In this document: piece by piece, positions 50,240-57,250 of the stretch
Layout: each line of letters starts with the position of its first letter
Position numbering within the stretch: position 1 is the first letter of the stretch
DNA from: Thermoanaerobaculia bacterium
GTDB lineage: Bacteria > Acidobacteriota > Thermoanaerobaculia > Multivoradales > Multivoraceae
NCBI GenBank assembly: GCA_022822365.1
Contig: JAJEBV010000044.1
Location: 1 to 57,250 of the forward strand
DNA: 57,250 nucleotides
Direction: 5' to 3'
Translations under genes and position numbers: made by a program
The notes under the pieces: generated by a model
Databases searched by the model: none
What the model saw: only the letters and a program-made list of their open reading frames with translations
What the model was told of the DNA's origin: nothing

Positions 50240-51634
50240 ATGTCTCTGCTGATTCGTAACGGACGCATCGTCACGGCGGTGGACGACTACCACGCCGACA
50301 TCTTCGTCGAGGACGAGACGGTCTCCCTGATCGGCCGCGACCTGGACTTGGAGGCCGACCGCACGATCGACGCGGCGGGCCGGCTGGTCATCCCGGGCGG
50401 CGTCGATCCGCACACCCACATGGACATGCCCTTCGGCGGCACGACGAGCGCCGACGACTTCGAGACGGGTACCAGGGCGGCCGCCTTCGGCGGCACGACG
50501 ACGATCGTCGACTTCGCGATCCAGACCAAGGGGCACTCGACCCTGGAGGGCCTCGAGACCTGGCACGAGAAGGCCGCCGGCAAGGCGGGCATCGACTACG
50601 GCTTCCACATGATCGTCACGGACATGGAGGACGACCGGCTGTGGGAGATGCGGCGACTGGCGGACGAGGGCGTGACCTCCTACAAGATGTTCATGGCCTA
50701 CCCGGGCGTCCTCTACGTCGACGACGGCACGCTGTTCCGGGCGATGCGCAAGGCCGGCGAGGACGGCACCCTGGTCTGCATGCACGCCGAGAACGGAATC
50801 GTCATCGACGAGATCGTCAAGATCGCGCTCGCGGAAGGCAAGACGGCGCCGAAGTACCACGCGCTGACCCGCCCAACCCGGATGGAGGCGGAGGGGGTCC
50901 ACCGGTCCATCGCGATCGCCGAGGTGGCCGGGGTGCCCGTCTACATCGTCCACCTGAGCTGCGCGGACGCGCTCGAACAGGTGACCCTGGCCCGCGACCG
51001 CGGCGCCCAGGTGTTCGCGGAGACCTGTCCGCAGTACCTGTTCCTGGACTTGAGCCACTACGACCATGAGGACTTCGAGGGCGCCAAGTACGTAATGACG
51101 CCTCCGCTCCGCGAGAAGTGGAACCAGGAACACCTCTGGCGGGGCCTCGGCTTCGGCGACCTGCAGAGCATCTCGACCGACCACTGCCCCTTCTGCTTCA
51201 AGGACCAGAAGGTCCTGGGGGTAGACGACTTCAGCAAGATCCCGAACGGCGGTCCGGGAGTCGAGAACCGGATGAGCCTGGTCTACAACGGCGGCGTGGT
51301 GGGCGGCAGGCTGTCGGTCAACAAGTTCGTCGAGCTGACCTCGACGGCGGCCTCGAAGCTGTTCGGGATGTTCCCGAAGAAGGGGACGATCGCCGTGGGC
51401 AGCGACGCCGACATCGTCGTGTTCAACCCGGACCGGCGGGAGACGATCAGCGTCAACAACCCCTGCACGCACCACATGAACGTGGACTACAACGCCTACG
51501 AGGGCACGGAGGTGCAGGGGGTCTCGGAGATCGTGATCAGCCGCGGCCGCGTGGTCGTCGAGGACAACGTCTGGCACGGCCGCGCCGGCGGCGGGAACTT
51601 CCTGAAGCGAGGGCTGTTTGGAGGACCGTTCTAG
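50240..51634 (+). CDS. hydA: Dihydropyrimidinase (D-hydantoinase)
   Basis: A 464-residue metal-dependent amidohydrolase that opens dihydrouracil/dihydrothymine. The first metal His pair is in GGVDPHTHMDMPFGG; the carbamylated Lys is Lys149 in TSYKMFMAYPG. Further His lie in CMHAENG and YIVHLSC, and the Asp in STDHCPF. Length is normal. ATG 50240 with gaggagg upstream. Paired with the amidohydrolase that follows, it covers steps two and three of reductive pyrimidine breakdown. The dehydrogenase is not in this window. Confidence 0.95.
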   Translation: MSLLIRNGRIVTAVDDYHADIFVEDETVSLIGRDLDLEADRTIDAAGRLVIPGGVDPHTHMDMPFGGTTSADDFETGTRAAAFGGTTTIVDFAIQTKGHSTLEGLETWHEKAAGKAGIDYGFHMIVTDMEDDRLWEMRRLADEGVTSYKMFMAYPGVLYVDDGTLFRAMRKAGEDGTLVCMHAENGIVIDEIVKIALAEGKTAPKYHALTRPTRMEAEGVHRSIAIAEVAGVPVYIVHLSCADALEQVTLARDRGAQVFAETCPQYLFLDLSHYDHEDFEGAKYVMTPPLREKWNQEHLWRGLGFGDLQSISTDHCPFCFKDQKVLGVDDFSKIPNGGPGVENRMSLVYNGGVVGGRLSVNKFVELTSTAASKLFGMFPKKGTIAVGSDADIVVFNPDRRETISVNNPCTHHMNVDYNAYEGTEVQGVSEIVISRGRVVVEDNVWHGRAGGGNFLKRGLFGGPF

Positions 51635-51670
51635 GTAGCACTCTAGGCCGCCTTCGGCGGCCCCCGGAAT

Positions 51671-51697
51671 GCCGGCCAGAAGGCCGGCGCACCGACA
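51671..51697. repeat. Family B core, inverted, intergenic
   Basis: gccggccagaaggccggc followed by gcaccgac. It separates the two pyrimidine-pathway genes and ends 16 bases before the amidohydrolase ATG. Confidence 0.9.
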
Positions 51698-51713
51698 GAT
51701 ACGGAGAAGCGAT

Positions 51714-52595
51714 ATGAGCAGAATGTTGAAGTCGGGCCTGATCCAGCTTTCCTTGCCGGAGGGCACCTGCGGAGACGGCGCGTCGGCCGAGGAGGTCGCC
51801 GCGACGGTCGAGGCGATGACGGCGAAGCACATCCCCTGGATCGAGGAGGCGGGCCGCCAGGGCGTCCAGGTTCTCTGCCTGCAGGAGGTGTTCAACACGC
51901 CGTACTTCTGCCCCGGCCAGGACTCGAGCTGGTTCGCGGCCGCGGAGCCGGTGCCGGGCCCGGCCACGGAGCGGATGGCGGAGTACGCCCGCAAGTTCGG
52001 CATGGTGATCGTCGTGCCGGTGTACGAGCGGGAGACGGCGGGCGTCCTGTACAACACGGCCGCCGTGATCGACGCCGACGGCAGCTACCTCGGCAAGTAC
52101 CGCAAGACCCACATTCCGCAGGTGGCCGGCTTCTGGGAGAAGTACTTCTTCCGCCCGGGCAACCTGGGCTACCCGGTGTTCGACACGGCATTCGGACGGA
52201 TCGGCGTCTACATCTGCTACGACCGCCACTTCCCCGAAGGCGCGCGGGCCCTGGGTTTGGCCGGCGCCGAGATCGTCTACAACCCGTCGGCCACCGTCGC
52301 CGGCCTCTCCGACCACCTCTGGACGATCGAGCAGCCGGCCCACGCGGTCGCGAACGGCTACTTCATGGGTTGCGTCAACCGGGTCGGCACGGAGAAGCCG
52401 TGGGACCTCGGCTCCTTCTACGGCAGCAGCTACTTCGTCAGCCCGAGAGGTGAGATCCTCGCCCAGGCGTCAAAGGACCAGGACGAACTCCTGGTCGCCG
52501 ACCTCGACCTCGGGATGATCGACGAGGTGCGCTCCGTGTGGCAGTTCTACCGCGACCGGCGGCCCGAGGCGTACGAGGAACTGGTCCAGCCCTGA
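51714..52595 (+). CDS. Nitrilase-superfamily amidohydrolase, beta-ureidopropionase type
   Basis: A 293-residue enzyme with the Glu-Lys-Cys triad: Glu in LCLQEVFNTPYF, Lys in KYRKTHIPQ, Cys168 in VYICYDRHFPEGAR. The FNTPYF and WEKYFFRPG segments are typical of N-carbamoyl-beta-alanine amidohydrolases. With the preceding dihydropyrimidinase it would release beta-alanine from N-carbamoyl-beta-alanine. The ATG at 51714 is preferred; a longer frame from 51669 reads through the repeat. Confidence 0.9.
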   Translation: MSRMLKSGLIQLSLPEGTCGDGASAEEVAATVEAMTAKHIPWIEEAGRQGVQVLCLQEVFNTPYFCPGQDSSWFAAAEPVPGPATERMAEYARKFGMVIVVPVYERETAGVLYNTAAVIDADGSYLGKYRKTHIPQVAGFWEKYFFRPGNLGYPVFDTAFGRIGVYICYDRHFPEGARALGLAGAEIVYNPSATVAGLSDHLWTIEQPAHAVANGYFMGCVNRVGTEKPWDLGSFYGSSYFVSPRGEILAQASKDQDELLVADLDLGMIDEVRSVWQFYRDRRPEAYEELVQP

Positions 52596-52615
52596 CGGCC
52601 TGCGCCGAGGCGACA

Positions 52616-52752
52616 CTGGGTGCGCGGGTCTGCCATCCCAGCGCCCGATGACGGGCGCTGGGACTGGTTCGCTGGTGGCGCGGAACGCGCCACCAGGGTT
52701 CTGACCCGCCGCCGCCGAAGGCGGCCGAAAGACGCCGGCCGAAGGCCGACCG
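52616..52752. repeat. Family A repeat with nested two-hairpin insertion, intergenic
   Basis: ctgggtgcgcgggtc (52616-52630), then hairpin 1 (52637-52662, 11 perfect pairs, loop atga), hairpin 2 (52672-52696, 10 perfect pairs). The other core half gttctgacccgc and GC palindromes like those at 140-186 follow. It fills the convergent gap before the response-regulator gene. Confidence 0.88.
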
Positions 52753-52757
52753 CTCGG

Positions 52758-54137
52758 CTAACTCGCGCGGCTCTCGATCGTCACGTGCAGGCGCTTCATC
52801 ATCTCGTGAAGCGTCGTCGGCTTGACCTTGAGCCGCTCGGCGGCGCGCTTCTGGACGCCGCCGCAGGCCTGCAGCGCCCGGACGATCAGCTCCCGCTCGT
52901 AGGCGCTGACCGCCTCCTTGAAGGAGATGCCCGTCTTCGGGAGCGTCGCCGGCGCCGGCACCGTCGCGCCGCCTTCGCGGAGGCCCGCGGGCAGCAGGTC
53001 GAGGCCGATCTCCTCGCCGGTCGAGAGCACGACGGCCCGCTCGATCACGTTCTCCAGCTCCCGGACGTTGCCGGGCCAGCGGTGGGCCATCAGGACGTCC
53101 ATCGCCTCGGGGGTGAGGCGGCGGGGGGCCTTCTCGTTCTCGTTCGAGTACATGCGGAGGAAGTGCTGGGAGATCAGGGGGATGTCCTCGACTCGCCTGG
53201 ACAGGGGCGGAAGCTGGATCGTGATCACGTTCAGCCGGTAATAGAGGTCCTCGCGAAACTCGCCCTTGGTCACGCGCTCCTCCAGGTCGGCGTTCGTCGC
53301 CGCGACCAGGCGGACGTCGGCGCGCAGGGTCTCGAGCCCGCCGAGGCGCATGAACTCCTTCTCCTGGATCACGCGCAGCAGCTTGGACTGGGTGTCGGGC
53401 GGGATGTTCCCGATCTCGTCGAAGAAGATCGTGCCCCCATGGGCGACCTCGAACAGGCCCTTCTTGTGCGACACGGCGCCGGTGAAGGCCCCCTTGACGT
53501 GGCCGAACAGGGTGCTCTCCAGGAGTTCGCTGGGCATCGACCCGGAGTTCACGGTGACGAACGGTCCGTCCCTGCGCTTCGAGTTGTTGTGGATCGACTT
53601 GGCGACGAGTTCCTTGCCGGTGCCGCTCTCGCCACGGATCAGGATGTTGCTCTTGGACGGCGCGGCCCGGCGGATCAGGTCGAAGACCTGGCGGATCGGC
53701 CGGCTCTTGCCGATGATGCTGTCGAAGCCCTGGCGCTCACGGAGTTGCTCCTTGAGATCCCGGTTCTCGGCGGTCAGGCGGCGGCGCTCCAGGCCCTGGC
53801 GGATGGTGAGCCGGACCTCTTCGTTCTTGAACGGCTTGGGCAGGTAGTGGAACGCGCCCTCGCGCATCGCTTCGATCGCGCCCTCGATCGAGGAGTAGGC
53901 GGTGATCACGACAACGACCTGGTCCGGGTCGCTCTGGCGGATGCGGCGCATCACCTCCCGGCCGTTCATGTCCGGCAACATCAGGTCGAGCAGCACCAGG
54001 TCGATCTCCTCCTGGGCGAGCACGGTCAAGGCCTCCTGGCCGGTGGCGCAGCAGATCGGATGGTGCCCCTCCTGCCGGATGAGGGCGGTGAGGACCTCCT
54101 GCAGGACCTCTTCGTCGTCGACGATGAGGATGTTCAT
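52758..54137 (-). CDS. Sigma54-dependent response regulator (NtrC family)
   Basis: A 459-residue activator. Receiver 1-115 (phospho-Asp51 in LVLLDLMLPD, Lys101 in KPF); AAA+ domain with GESGTGKE (169-176), the sigma54-contacting GAFTGA (216-221) and FFDEIGNIP. The Fis-type HTH at the end is GGVQKRAAERLKVKPTTLHEMMKRL. It is phosphorylated by the kinase encoded just upstream; the ATG overlaps that gene's stop (ATGA). No sigma54 promoter could be identified in the window. Confidence 0.95.
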   Translation of the reverse strand: MNILIVDDEEVLQEVLTALIRQEGHHPICCATGQEALTVLAQEEIDLVLLDLMLPDMNGREVMRRIRQSDPDQVVVVITAYSSIEGAIEAMREGAFHYLPKPFKNEEVRLTIRQGLERRRLTAENRDLKEQLRERQGFDSIIGKSRPIRQVFDLIRRAAPSKSNILIRGESGTGKELVAKSIHNNSKRRDGPFVTVNSGSMPSELLESTLFGHVKGAFTGAVSHKKGLFEVAHGGTIFFDEIGNIPPDTQSKLLRVIQEKEFMRLGGLETLRADVRLVAATNADLEERVTKGEFREDLYYRLNVITIQLPPLSRRVEDIPLISQHFLRMYSNENEKAPRRLTPEAMDVLMAHRWPGNVRELENVIERAVVLSTGEEIGLDLLPAGLREGGATVPAPATLPKTGISFKEAVSAYERELIVRALQACGGVQKRAAERLKVKPTTLHEMMKRLHVTIESRAS

Positions 54138-56929
54138 TCGTCGTTCTCCTTCGACTGGGGCTGCGGTCGGGGCATCATCGGCAGACGAAGCGTGAGGCGG
54201 CAGCCGCCGGACGGAAGGTTCGAGGCGACCAGGTCACCGCCGTGCCGGCGGACGATCTCCTGGCTGATCGAGAGCCCGAGGCCGGTGCCTCCAACGGCCT
54301 TGCGGGTGGAGAAGAAGGGTTCGAATACGCGTTCAAGGTGCTGCTCGGGAATGCCGGGCCCGGTGTCGTCAATGAATACGTCGAGCGTGTCGCCCGAGTT
54401 TTCGACCGCCAGCGAGAGACGCCTCTCCTCGCTGCCGGCTTCCGTCATCGCGTCGACCGCGTTGATCATCAGGTTGGCGAGCACCTGGCCCAGTTCCGTC
54501 TCGTTGCCGGGCACCCGGACCTTGCCGCACGGGCCGAGGTCCACCTGGAGCTCGACGCCAGCGTCGGCCAACCGTTCCGCCAGTGCCTCGCAGCTTTCCC
54601 GGACCACGAAGGCCAGATCGACGGGCGCCGGTTCGTGCCGGCCGCGGCGTGCGAAGTCGAGCAGCGTGTTGACGATGCGGGCGGCCCGGAAGGTCTGGCG
54701 CTCGACCTTGCGCAGCAGGCGCCGCCGCGGATCCTGATCGGAGGTCTCCGCCAGCAGCATCTGGGCGTAGCTGGAGATTCCGGTCAGGGGCGTGTTCACT
54801 TCGTGGGCGACGCCGGCGGCCATCGCGCCGAGAGCCGCGAGGCGCTCCTTCTCGGCCAGCTCCCGCTTCATCGCCACCCGCTCGGTGACGTCGTGGGCCA
54901 CGACGACCCGGTCGCCGGGCGCGGCGCCCTGGAACGCCGCGACGGACAACTGGAGGTATTTCTCGGTCCCGGTGCGGTCCTCGAACAGAACCTCGACCGG
55001 CGGGTCGTCCTGCCGCGGAAACAGGTCGAGCGGAATCAGGTCGCCGAGGCCTCGGCCGGCGGCCTCGTTCCGGGGCAGGCCGACGAGAGCCCCGAAGGCG
55101 CCGTTCGCGGTCACGATCCGGTCCCTGCCGTCGATGACGGCGATGCCGGCCGGAGAGGACTCGATGATCTCCTCGCTGAACTGCTTGAGTTCGGAGACCC
55201 GCGTCAACTGCCGCTGTCTCTGCTCGAGCAGTTGCGCGTTCTCGATCGCCAGCACCGCCTGGTTCAGGAGCTGGCGGATGAGTGTCAGGTCGTCGGTGGA
55301 GAGCGGCGCGCCGCCGACGCGGCGGCCGACGTAGAGCAGACCGACCGTCCGGTCCCGGACCTGGAGCGGGAAGACGTAGTGGTAGCCGAGAACCGCCAGG
55401 CGCAGGTACCCGCTGTCCGCGGCGTCGGCCAGCGGCGCCCGCGCGAGGGCCCGGTGGGCCTCGCTCCAGATGGAGACGTCGACCTCGGCGAGCTGGAGCT
55501 CCGGCGCTTCGGGTTCTTCCCGCACGGGCGTCAGATGGTCGCCTTCGACCAGGAACAGGTTGCTCTGCTCCAGGCTCAGGCCTTCTTCCAGCTCTCGCAG
55601 CAGGCTCGACGCCAGCCGCCCGAGGTCCCGTTCGTGGAGCAGTTCCTCGCCGAGCCTCTGCAGCGCGCGGCGGCTGCGCTGGGCGCGGTACTGGAGTCGC
55701 TGGAGACTCGAGCCGATGCCCTGCTTGACCGGTATCGAGAGGGTCCCTATGACGAGCAGCGCGCTGGCGTTCAGGAAGCCCCTGGCGACGACCATGTCCT
55801 GGGGCACGCCGCGGCGGATGAGCAGGCTGAGCAGCGAGAAGCCGAGCACGGCAAGCAGCACCGTGAGCGCGTAGGTCGCGACATCGCGGGCGATGACCGC
55901 CACGTCCCAGAGGCGGTAGCGGAGCAGGGCGTAGGCGAAGCTCAGCGGAACCAGGGCCAGCGGCGCCACCGCGACGGCGTCGAGCCAGCCGGGCGCGGGC
56001 ACTTCCAGGGCGAATGGCACGACGTACAGCACCAGGAACGGCAGGTAGCCGCCGGCAACGCCGAAGGCGATCCACTGAGTCTGCCGTCCCTGCTCCCAGT
56101 CGCGCCTGGACAGCAGGCGGCGGCCCAGCACGGCGGCCGCGGCCAGCGCGTAGGCGACCAGCAGCAGCAGCTCGACACGGTCCTGACGCTCGAGCGCGGT
56201 GGCCGAGAGCTCGCCGGCCAGGCGGCCGGCCCCGAAGATCTGGTCGAGCTGCAGCGCGAGCAGAGCGGCGGACGGCAGGTAGAGCCAGGGCACCGCGCGG
56301 CGCGCCCAGATGGAGTTCGGGCGCACCGGGAACACGAGGAAGAAGTGGAGCGTGAGGGGCGGCAGCAGGAGCCGGCAGGCGCCGTCGACGAGGTAGAAGA
56401 TGCGGTCGATCGCGTCGAAGGGCGCGAGCGGCGTCACCAGGTAGAGGGCCGCGGAGGTCAGGGCCCAGAGGTGGAACAGGAGCGTCTGCCGGCTGCGTTG
56501 ACGGCTCAGGGTGTAGAGCCCGATCAACAGGTAGGCGATCCCGGTCAGCGCGAGGGCGATGTAGGCCCAGTCCAGGCTCAGCCGGGGCAGGGGGTGCAGT
56601 GCCGTGACCAACTCCTCGCCTTCGTCGGTTTCGCGGAGCACCTGCAGGTCGCTCTCCGGGCGCCGGCGCAGCAGGCGCTCCAGCTCGTCGGCCGAGAGCG
56701 GCGGTTCGCCGTTGGCCAGGACGATGACGTCGTCGGGCAGCAGCTCCGACCCATCGCCGGCTGCGACCACGCGCAGTTCCCCGGCGGCCGTTTCGACCAC
56801 GAGGCCGACATCCTGGAACGAGCTCACCTTGCGGCCCATGGACAAGCCGCCCAGGCCGACGACGAGGATCGTCGCAAGCAGAAGCGCGGCGGTCAGGCCG
56901 AGCCGGGCGGGTCGGGACTCGATGCGCAT
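54134..56929 (-). CDS. Membrane sensor histidine kinase with PDZ-like, multi-span, GAF and PAS regions
   Basis: A 931-residue kinase. TM1 about 12-30; a PDZ-like segment about 45-112 (DDVIVLANGEPPLSADELERLL) outside the membrane. About nine hydrophobic spans follow from 121 to 400, then GAF 430-570 and PAS 580-690. The H-box AAGVAHEVNTPLTGISS (His709) and HATPase with NLMINAVDAM, DTGPGIP and GGTGLGLSISQEIVRRHGG complete it. The layout resembles PrsK-type kinases that pair with sigma54 activators, but the PDZ-like part is unusual. Start ATG 56929. Confidence 0.92.
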   Translation of the reverse strand: MRIESRPARLGLTAALLLATILVVGLGGLSMGRKVSSFQDVGLVVETAAGELRVVAAGDGSELLPDDVIVLANGEPPLSADELERLLRRRPESDLQVLRETDEGEELVTALHPLPRLSLDWAYIALALTGIAYLLIGLYTLSRQRSRQTLLFHLWALTSAALYLVTPLAPFDAIDRIFYLVDGACRLLLPPLTLHFFLVFPVRPNSIWARRAVPWLYLPSAALLALQLDQIFGAGRLAGELSATALERQDRVELLLLVAYALAAAAVLGRRLLSRRDWEQGRQTQWIAFGVAGGYLPFLVLYVVPFALEVPAPGWLDAVAVAPLALVPLSFAYALLRYRLWDVAVIARDVATYALTVLLAVLGFSLLSLLIRRGVPQDMVVARGFLNASALLVIGTLSIPVKQGIGSSLQRLQYRAQRSRRALQRLGEELLHERDLGRLASSLLRELEEGLSLEQSNLFLVEGDHLTPVREEPEAPELQLAEVDVSIWSEAHRALARAPLADAADSGYLRLAVLGYHYVFPLQVRDRTVGLLYVGRRVGGAPLSTDDLTLIRQLLNQAVLAIENAQLLEQRQRQLTRVSELKQFSEEIIESSPAGIAVIDGRDRIVTANGAFGALVGLPRNEAAGRGLGDLIPLDLFPRQDDPPVEVLFEDRTGTEKYLQLSVAAFQGAAPGDRVVVAHDVTERVAMKRELAEKERLAALGAMAAGVAHEVNTPLTGISSYAQMLLAETSDQDPRRRLLRKVERQTFRAARIVNTLLDFARRGRHEPAPVDLAFVVRESCEALAERLADAGVELQVDLGPCGKVRVPGNETELGQVLANLMINAVDAMTEAGSEERRLSLAVENSGDTLDVFIDDTGPGIPEQHLERVFEPFFSTRKAVGGTGLGLSISQEIVRRHGGDLVASNLPSGGCRLTLRLPMMPRPQPQSKENDE

Positions 56930-57250
56930 CGCTGGGTTGCTCGTCCGGTCGCTTCGTCGCGGGTGTGTCTTCTTTGCCTCAGGTGCGGCCGGAATGCCGT
57001 GCCTGGGGCAATTCAGCTTTCTGTAAGCACGTCCTGTGCCGGGCGGACTCCCCGGCTATCCGCCTGATTTTAGGACATGTCGGGGCCTTTCAGGCGGTTC
57101 CGATTCAATCTGTTGGTTATGGAACGGTTTCCTGGATTACATGTGTCGGTGCGCCGGCCAGCAGGCCCGCGGCCCCGCAGCACAGGGTCGCCGCGTAGCG
57201 GCACGCGCCCTATGCCGGCCCCAAGGCCCGCGCCCCCACCCACGCGAGAA
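56930..57250. other. Upstream region of the sensor kinase, no gene
   Basis: This 321-base stretch holds no convincing gene. It has an AT-richer section (57060-57145) that probably includes the kinase promoter on the minus strand, but no clear -35/-10 pair. A diverged family B repeat (gtcggtgcgccggcc, then cagcaggcccgcggcc and gccgcgtagcggc) begins at about 57146. Confidence 0.55.

Noticed and set aside
54242..57067. 941-residue plus-strand ORF opposite the sensor kinase
   Set aside because: Antisense shadow with no recognisable domain; the minus strand encodes a complete kinase.
3183..57190. CRISPR array formed by the palindromic repeats
   Set aside because: Copies are scattered over 50 kb singly, in both orientations, not spaced regularly, and no cas gene is present.
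1..57250. tRNA or rRNA genes
   Set aside because: I looked for T-loop (ggttcgaatcc-like) and rRNA landmark sequences and found none.

Overview
The window is very GC-rich bacterial chromosomal DNA with dense genes on both strands. Three proteins of the VWFA-related type common in Acidobacteriota, two of them with an N-terminal GWxTD-like region, point to Acidobacteriota or a close relative. This is a family-based inference; no rRNA or tRNA gene was seen that could confirm it.

Layout. 0.2-6 kb: a degenerate protein kinase, a VWFA protein, an S9 peptidase and an SCP2 protein. 6-12.4 kb: an accessory block with a small membrane protein plus NYN-domain protein, a DUF2235 hydrolase, and a tight three-gene operon (AAA ATPase, TOPRIM-like protein, DUF262 protein) that looks like an undescribed defence cassette. 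12.6-18 kb: four paralogous secreted cysteine-containing proteins. The first is preceded by a clear sigma70-type promoter and a leader of about 335 nt full of hairpins. A fifth, divergent paralogue lies at 28.2 kb. 18.1-22.4 kb: a patchwork of a Phd/VapC-type toxin-antitoxin pair, DUF1640-like coiled-coil membrane proteins, a PDDEXK-like protein and broken copies of these genes. 22.5-28 kb: ABC-2 permease, glycosyltransferase, GNAT-like protein, macrodomain protein, an unknown gene and phosphoglycerate mutase.

29.5-57 kb is mostly housekeeping or ordinary accessory genes: Maf with two VWFA/GWxTD proteins, cysteine desulfurase with MnmA (tRNA thiolation), RsmI with a lytic transglycosylase, PrfA with PrmC (release factor and its methyltransferase), a GAF-PAS-kinase-receiver-wHTH fusion, a cytochrome/copper-monooxygenase-like protein, a second PDDEXK-like protein, an S9 peptidase, dihydropyrimidinase with a beta-ureidopropionase-type amidohydrolase (reductive pyrimidine breakdown), and a membrane sensor kinase with a sigma54-activating response regulator.

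The most striking genome-scale feature is a set of dispersed palindromic repeats, about twenty copies in two main families. They sit between genes and also in frame inside genes: three times in one S9 peptidase, once in a VWFA protein, and in the N-terminal extensions of Maf and MnmA. The core of one family has no stop codon in any of the six frames. Two copies of the other family carry a nested insertion of two hairpins whose stems differ in sequence but keep pairing.

Translation-coupling overlaps of four bases (ATGA, GTGA, TTGA) are frequent and were used to choose several starts. All assignments come from reading the sequence; no database search was run.
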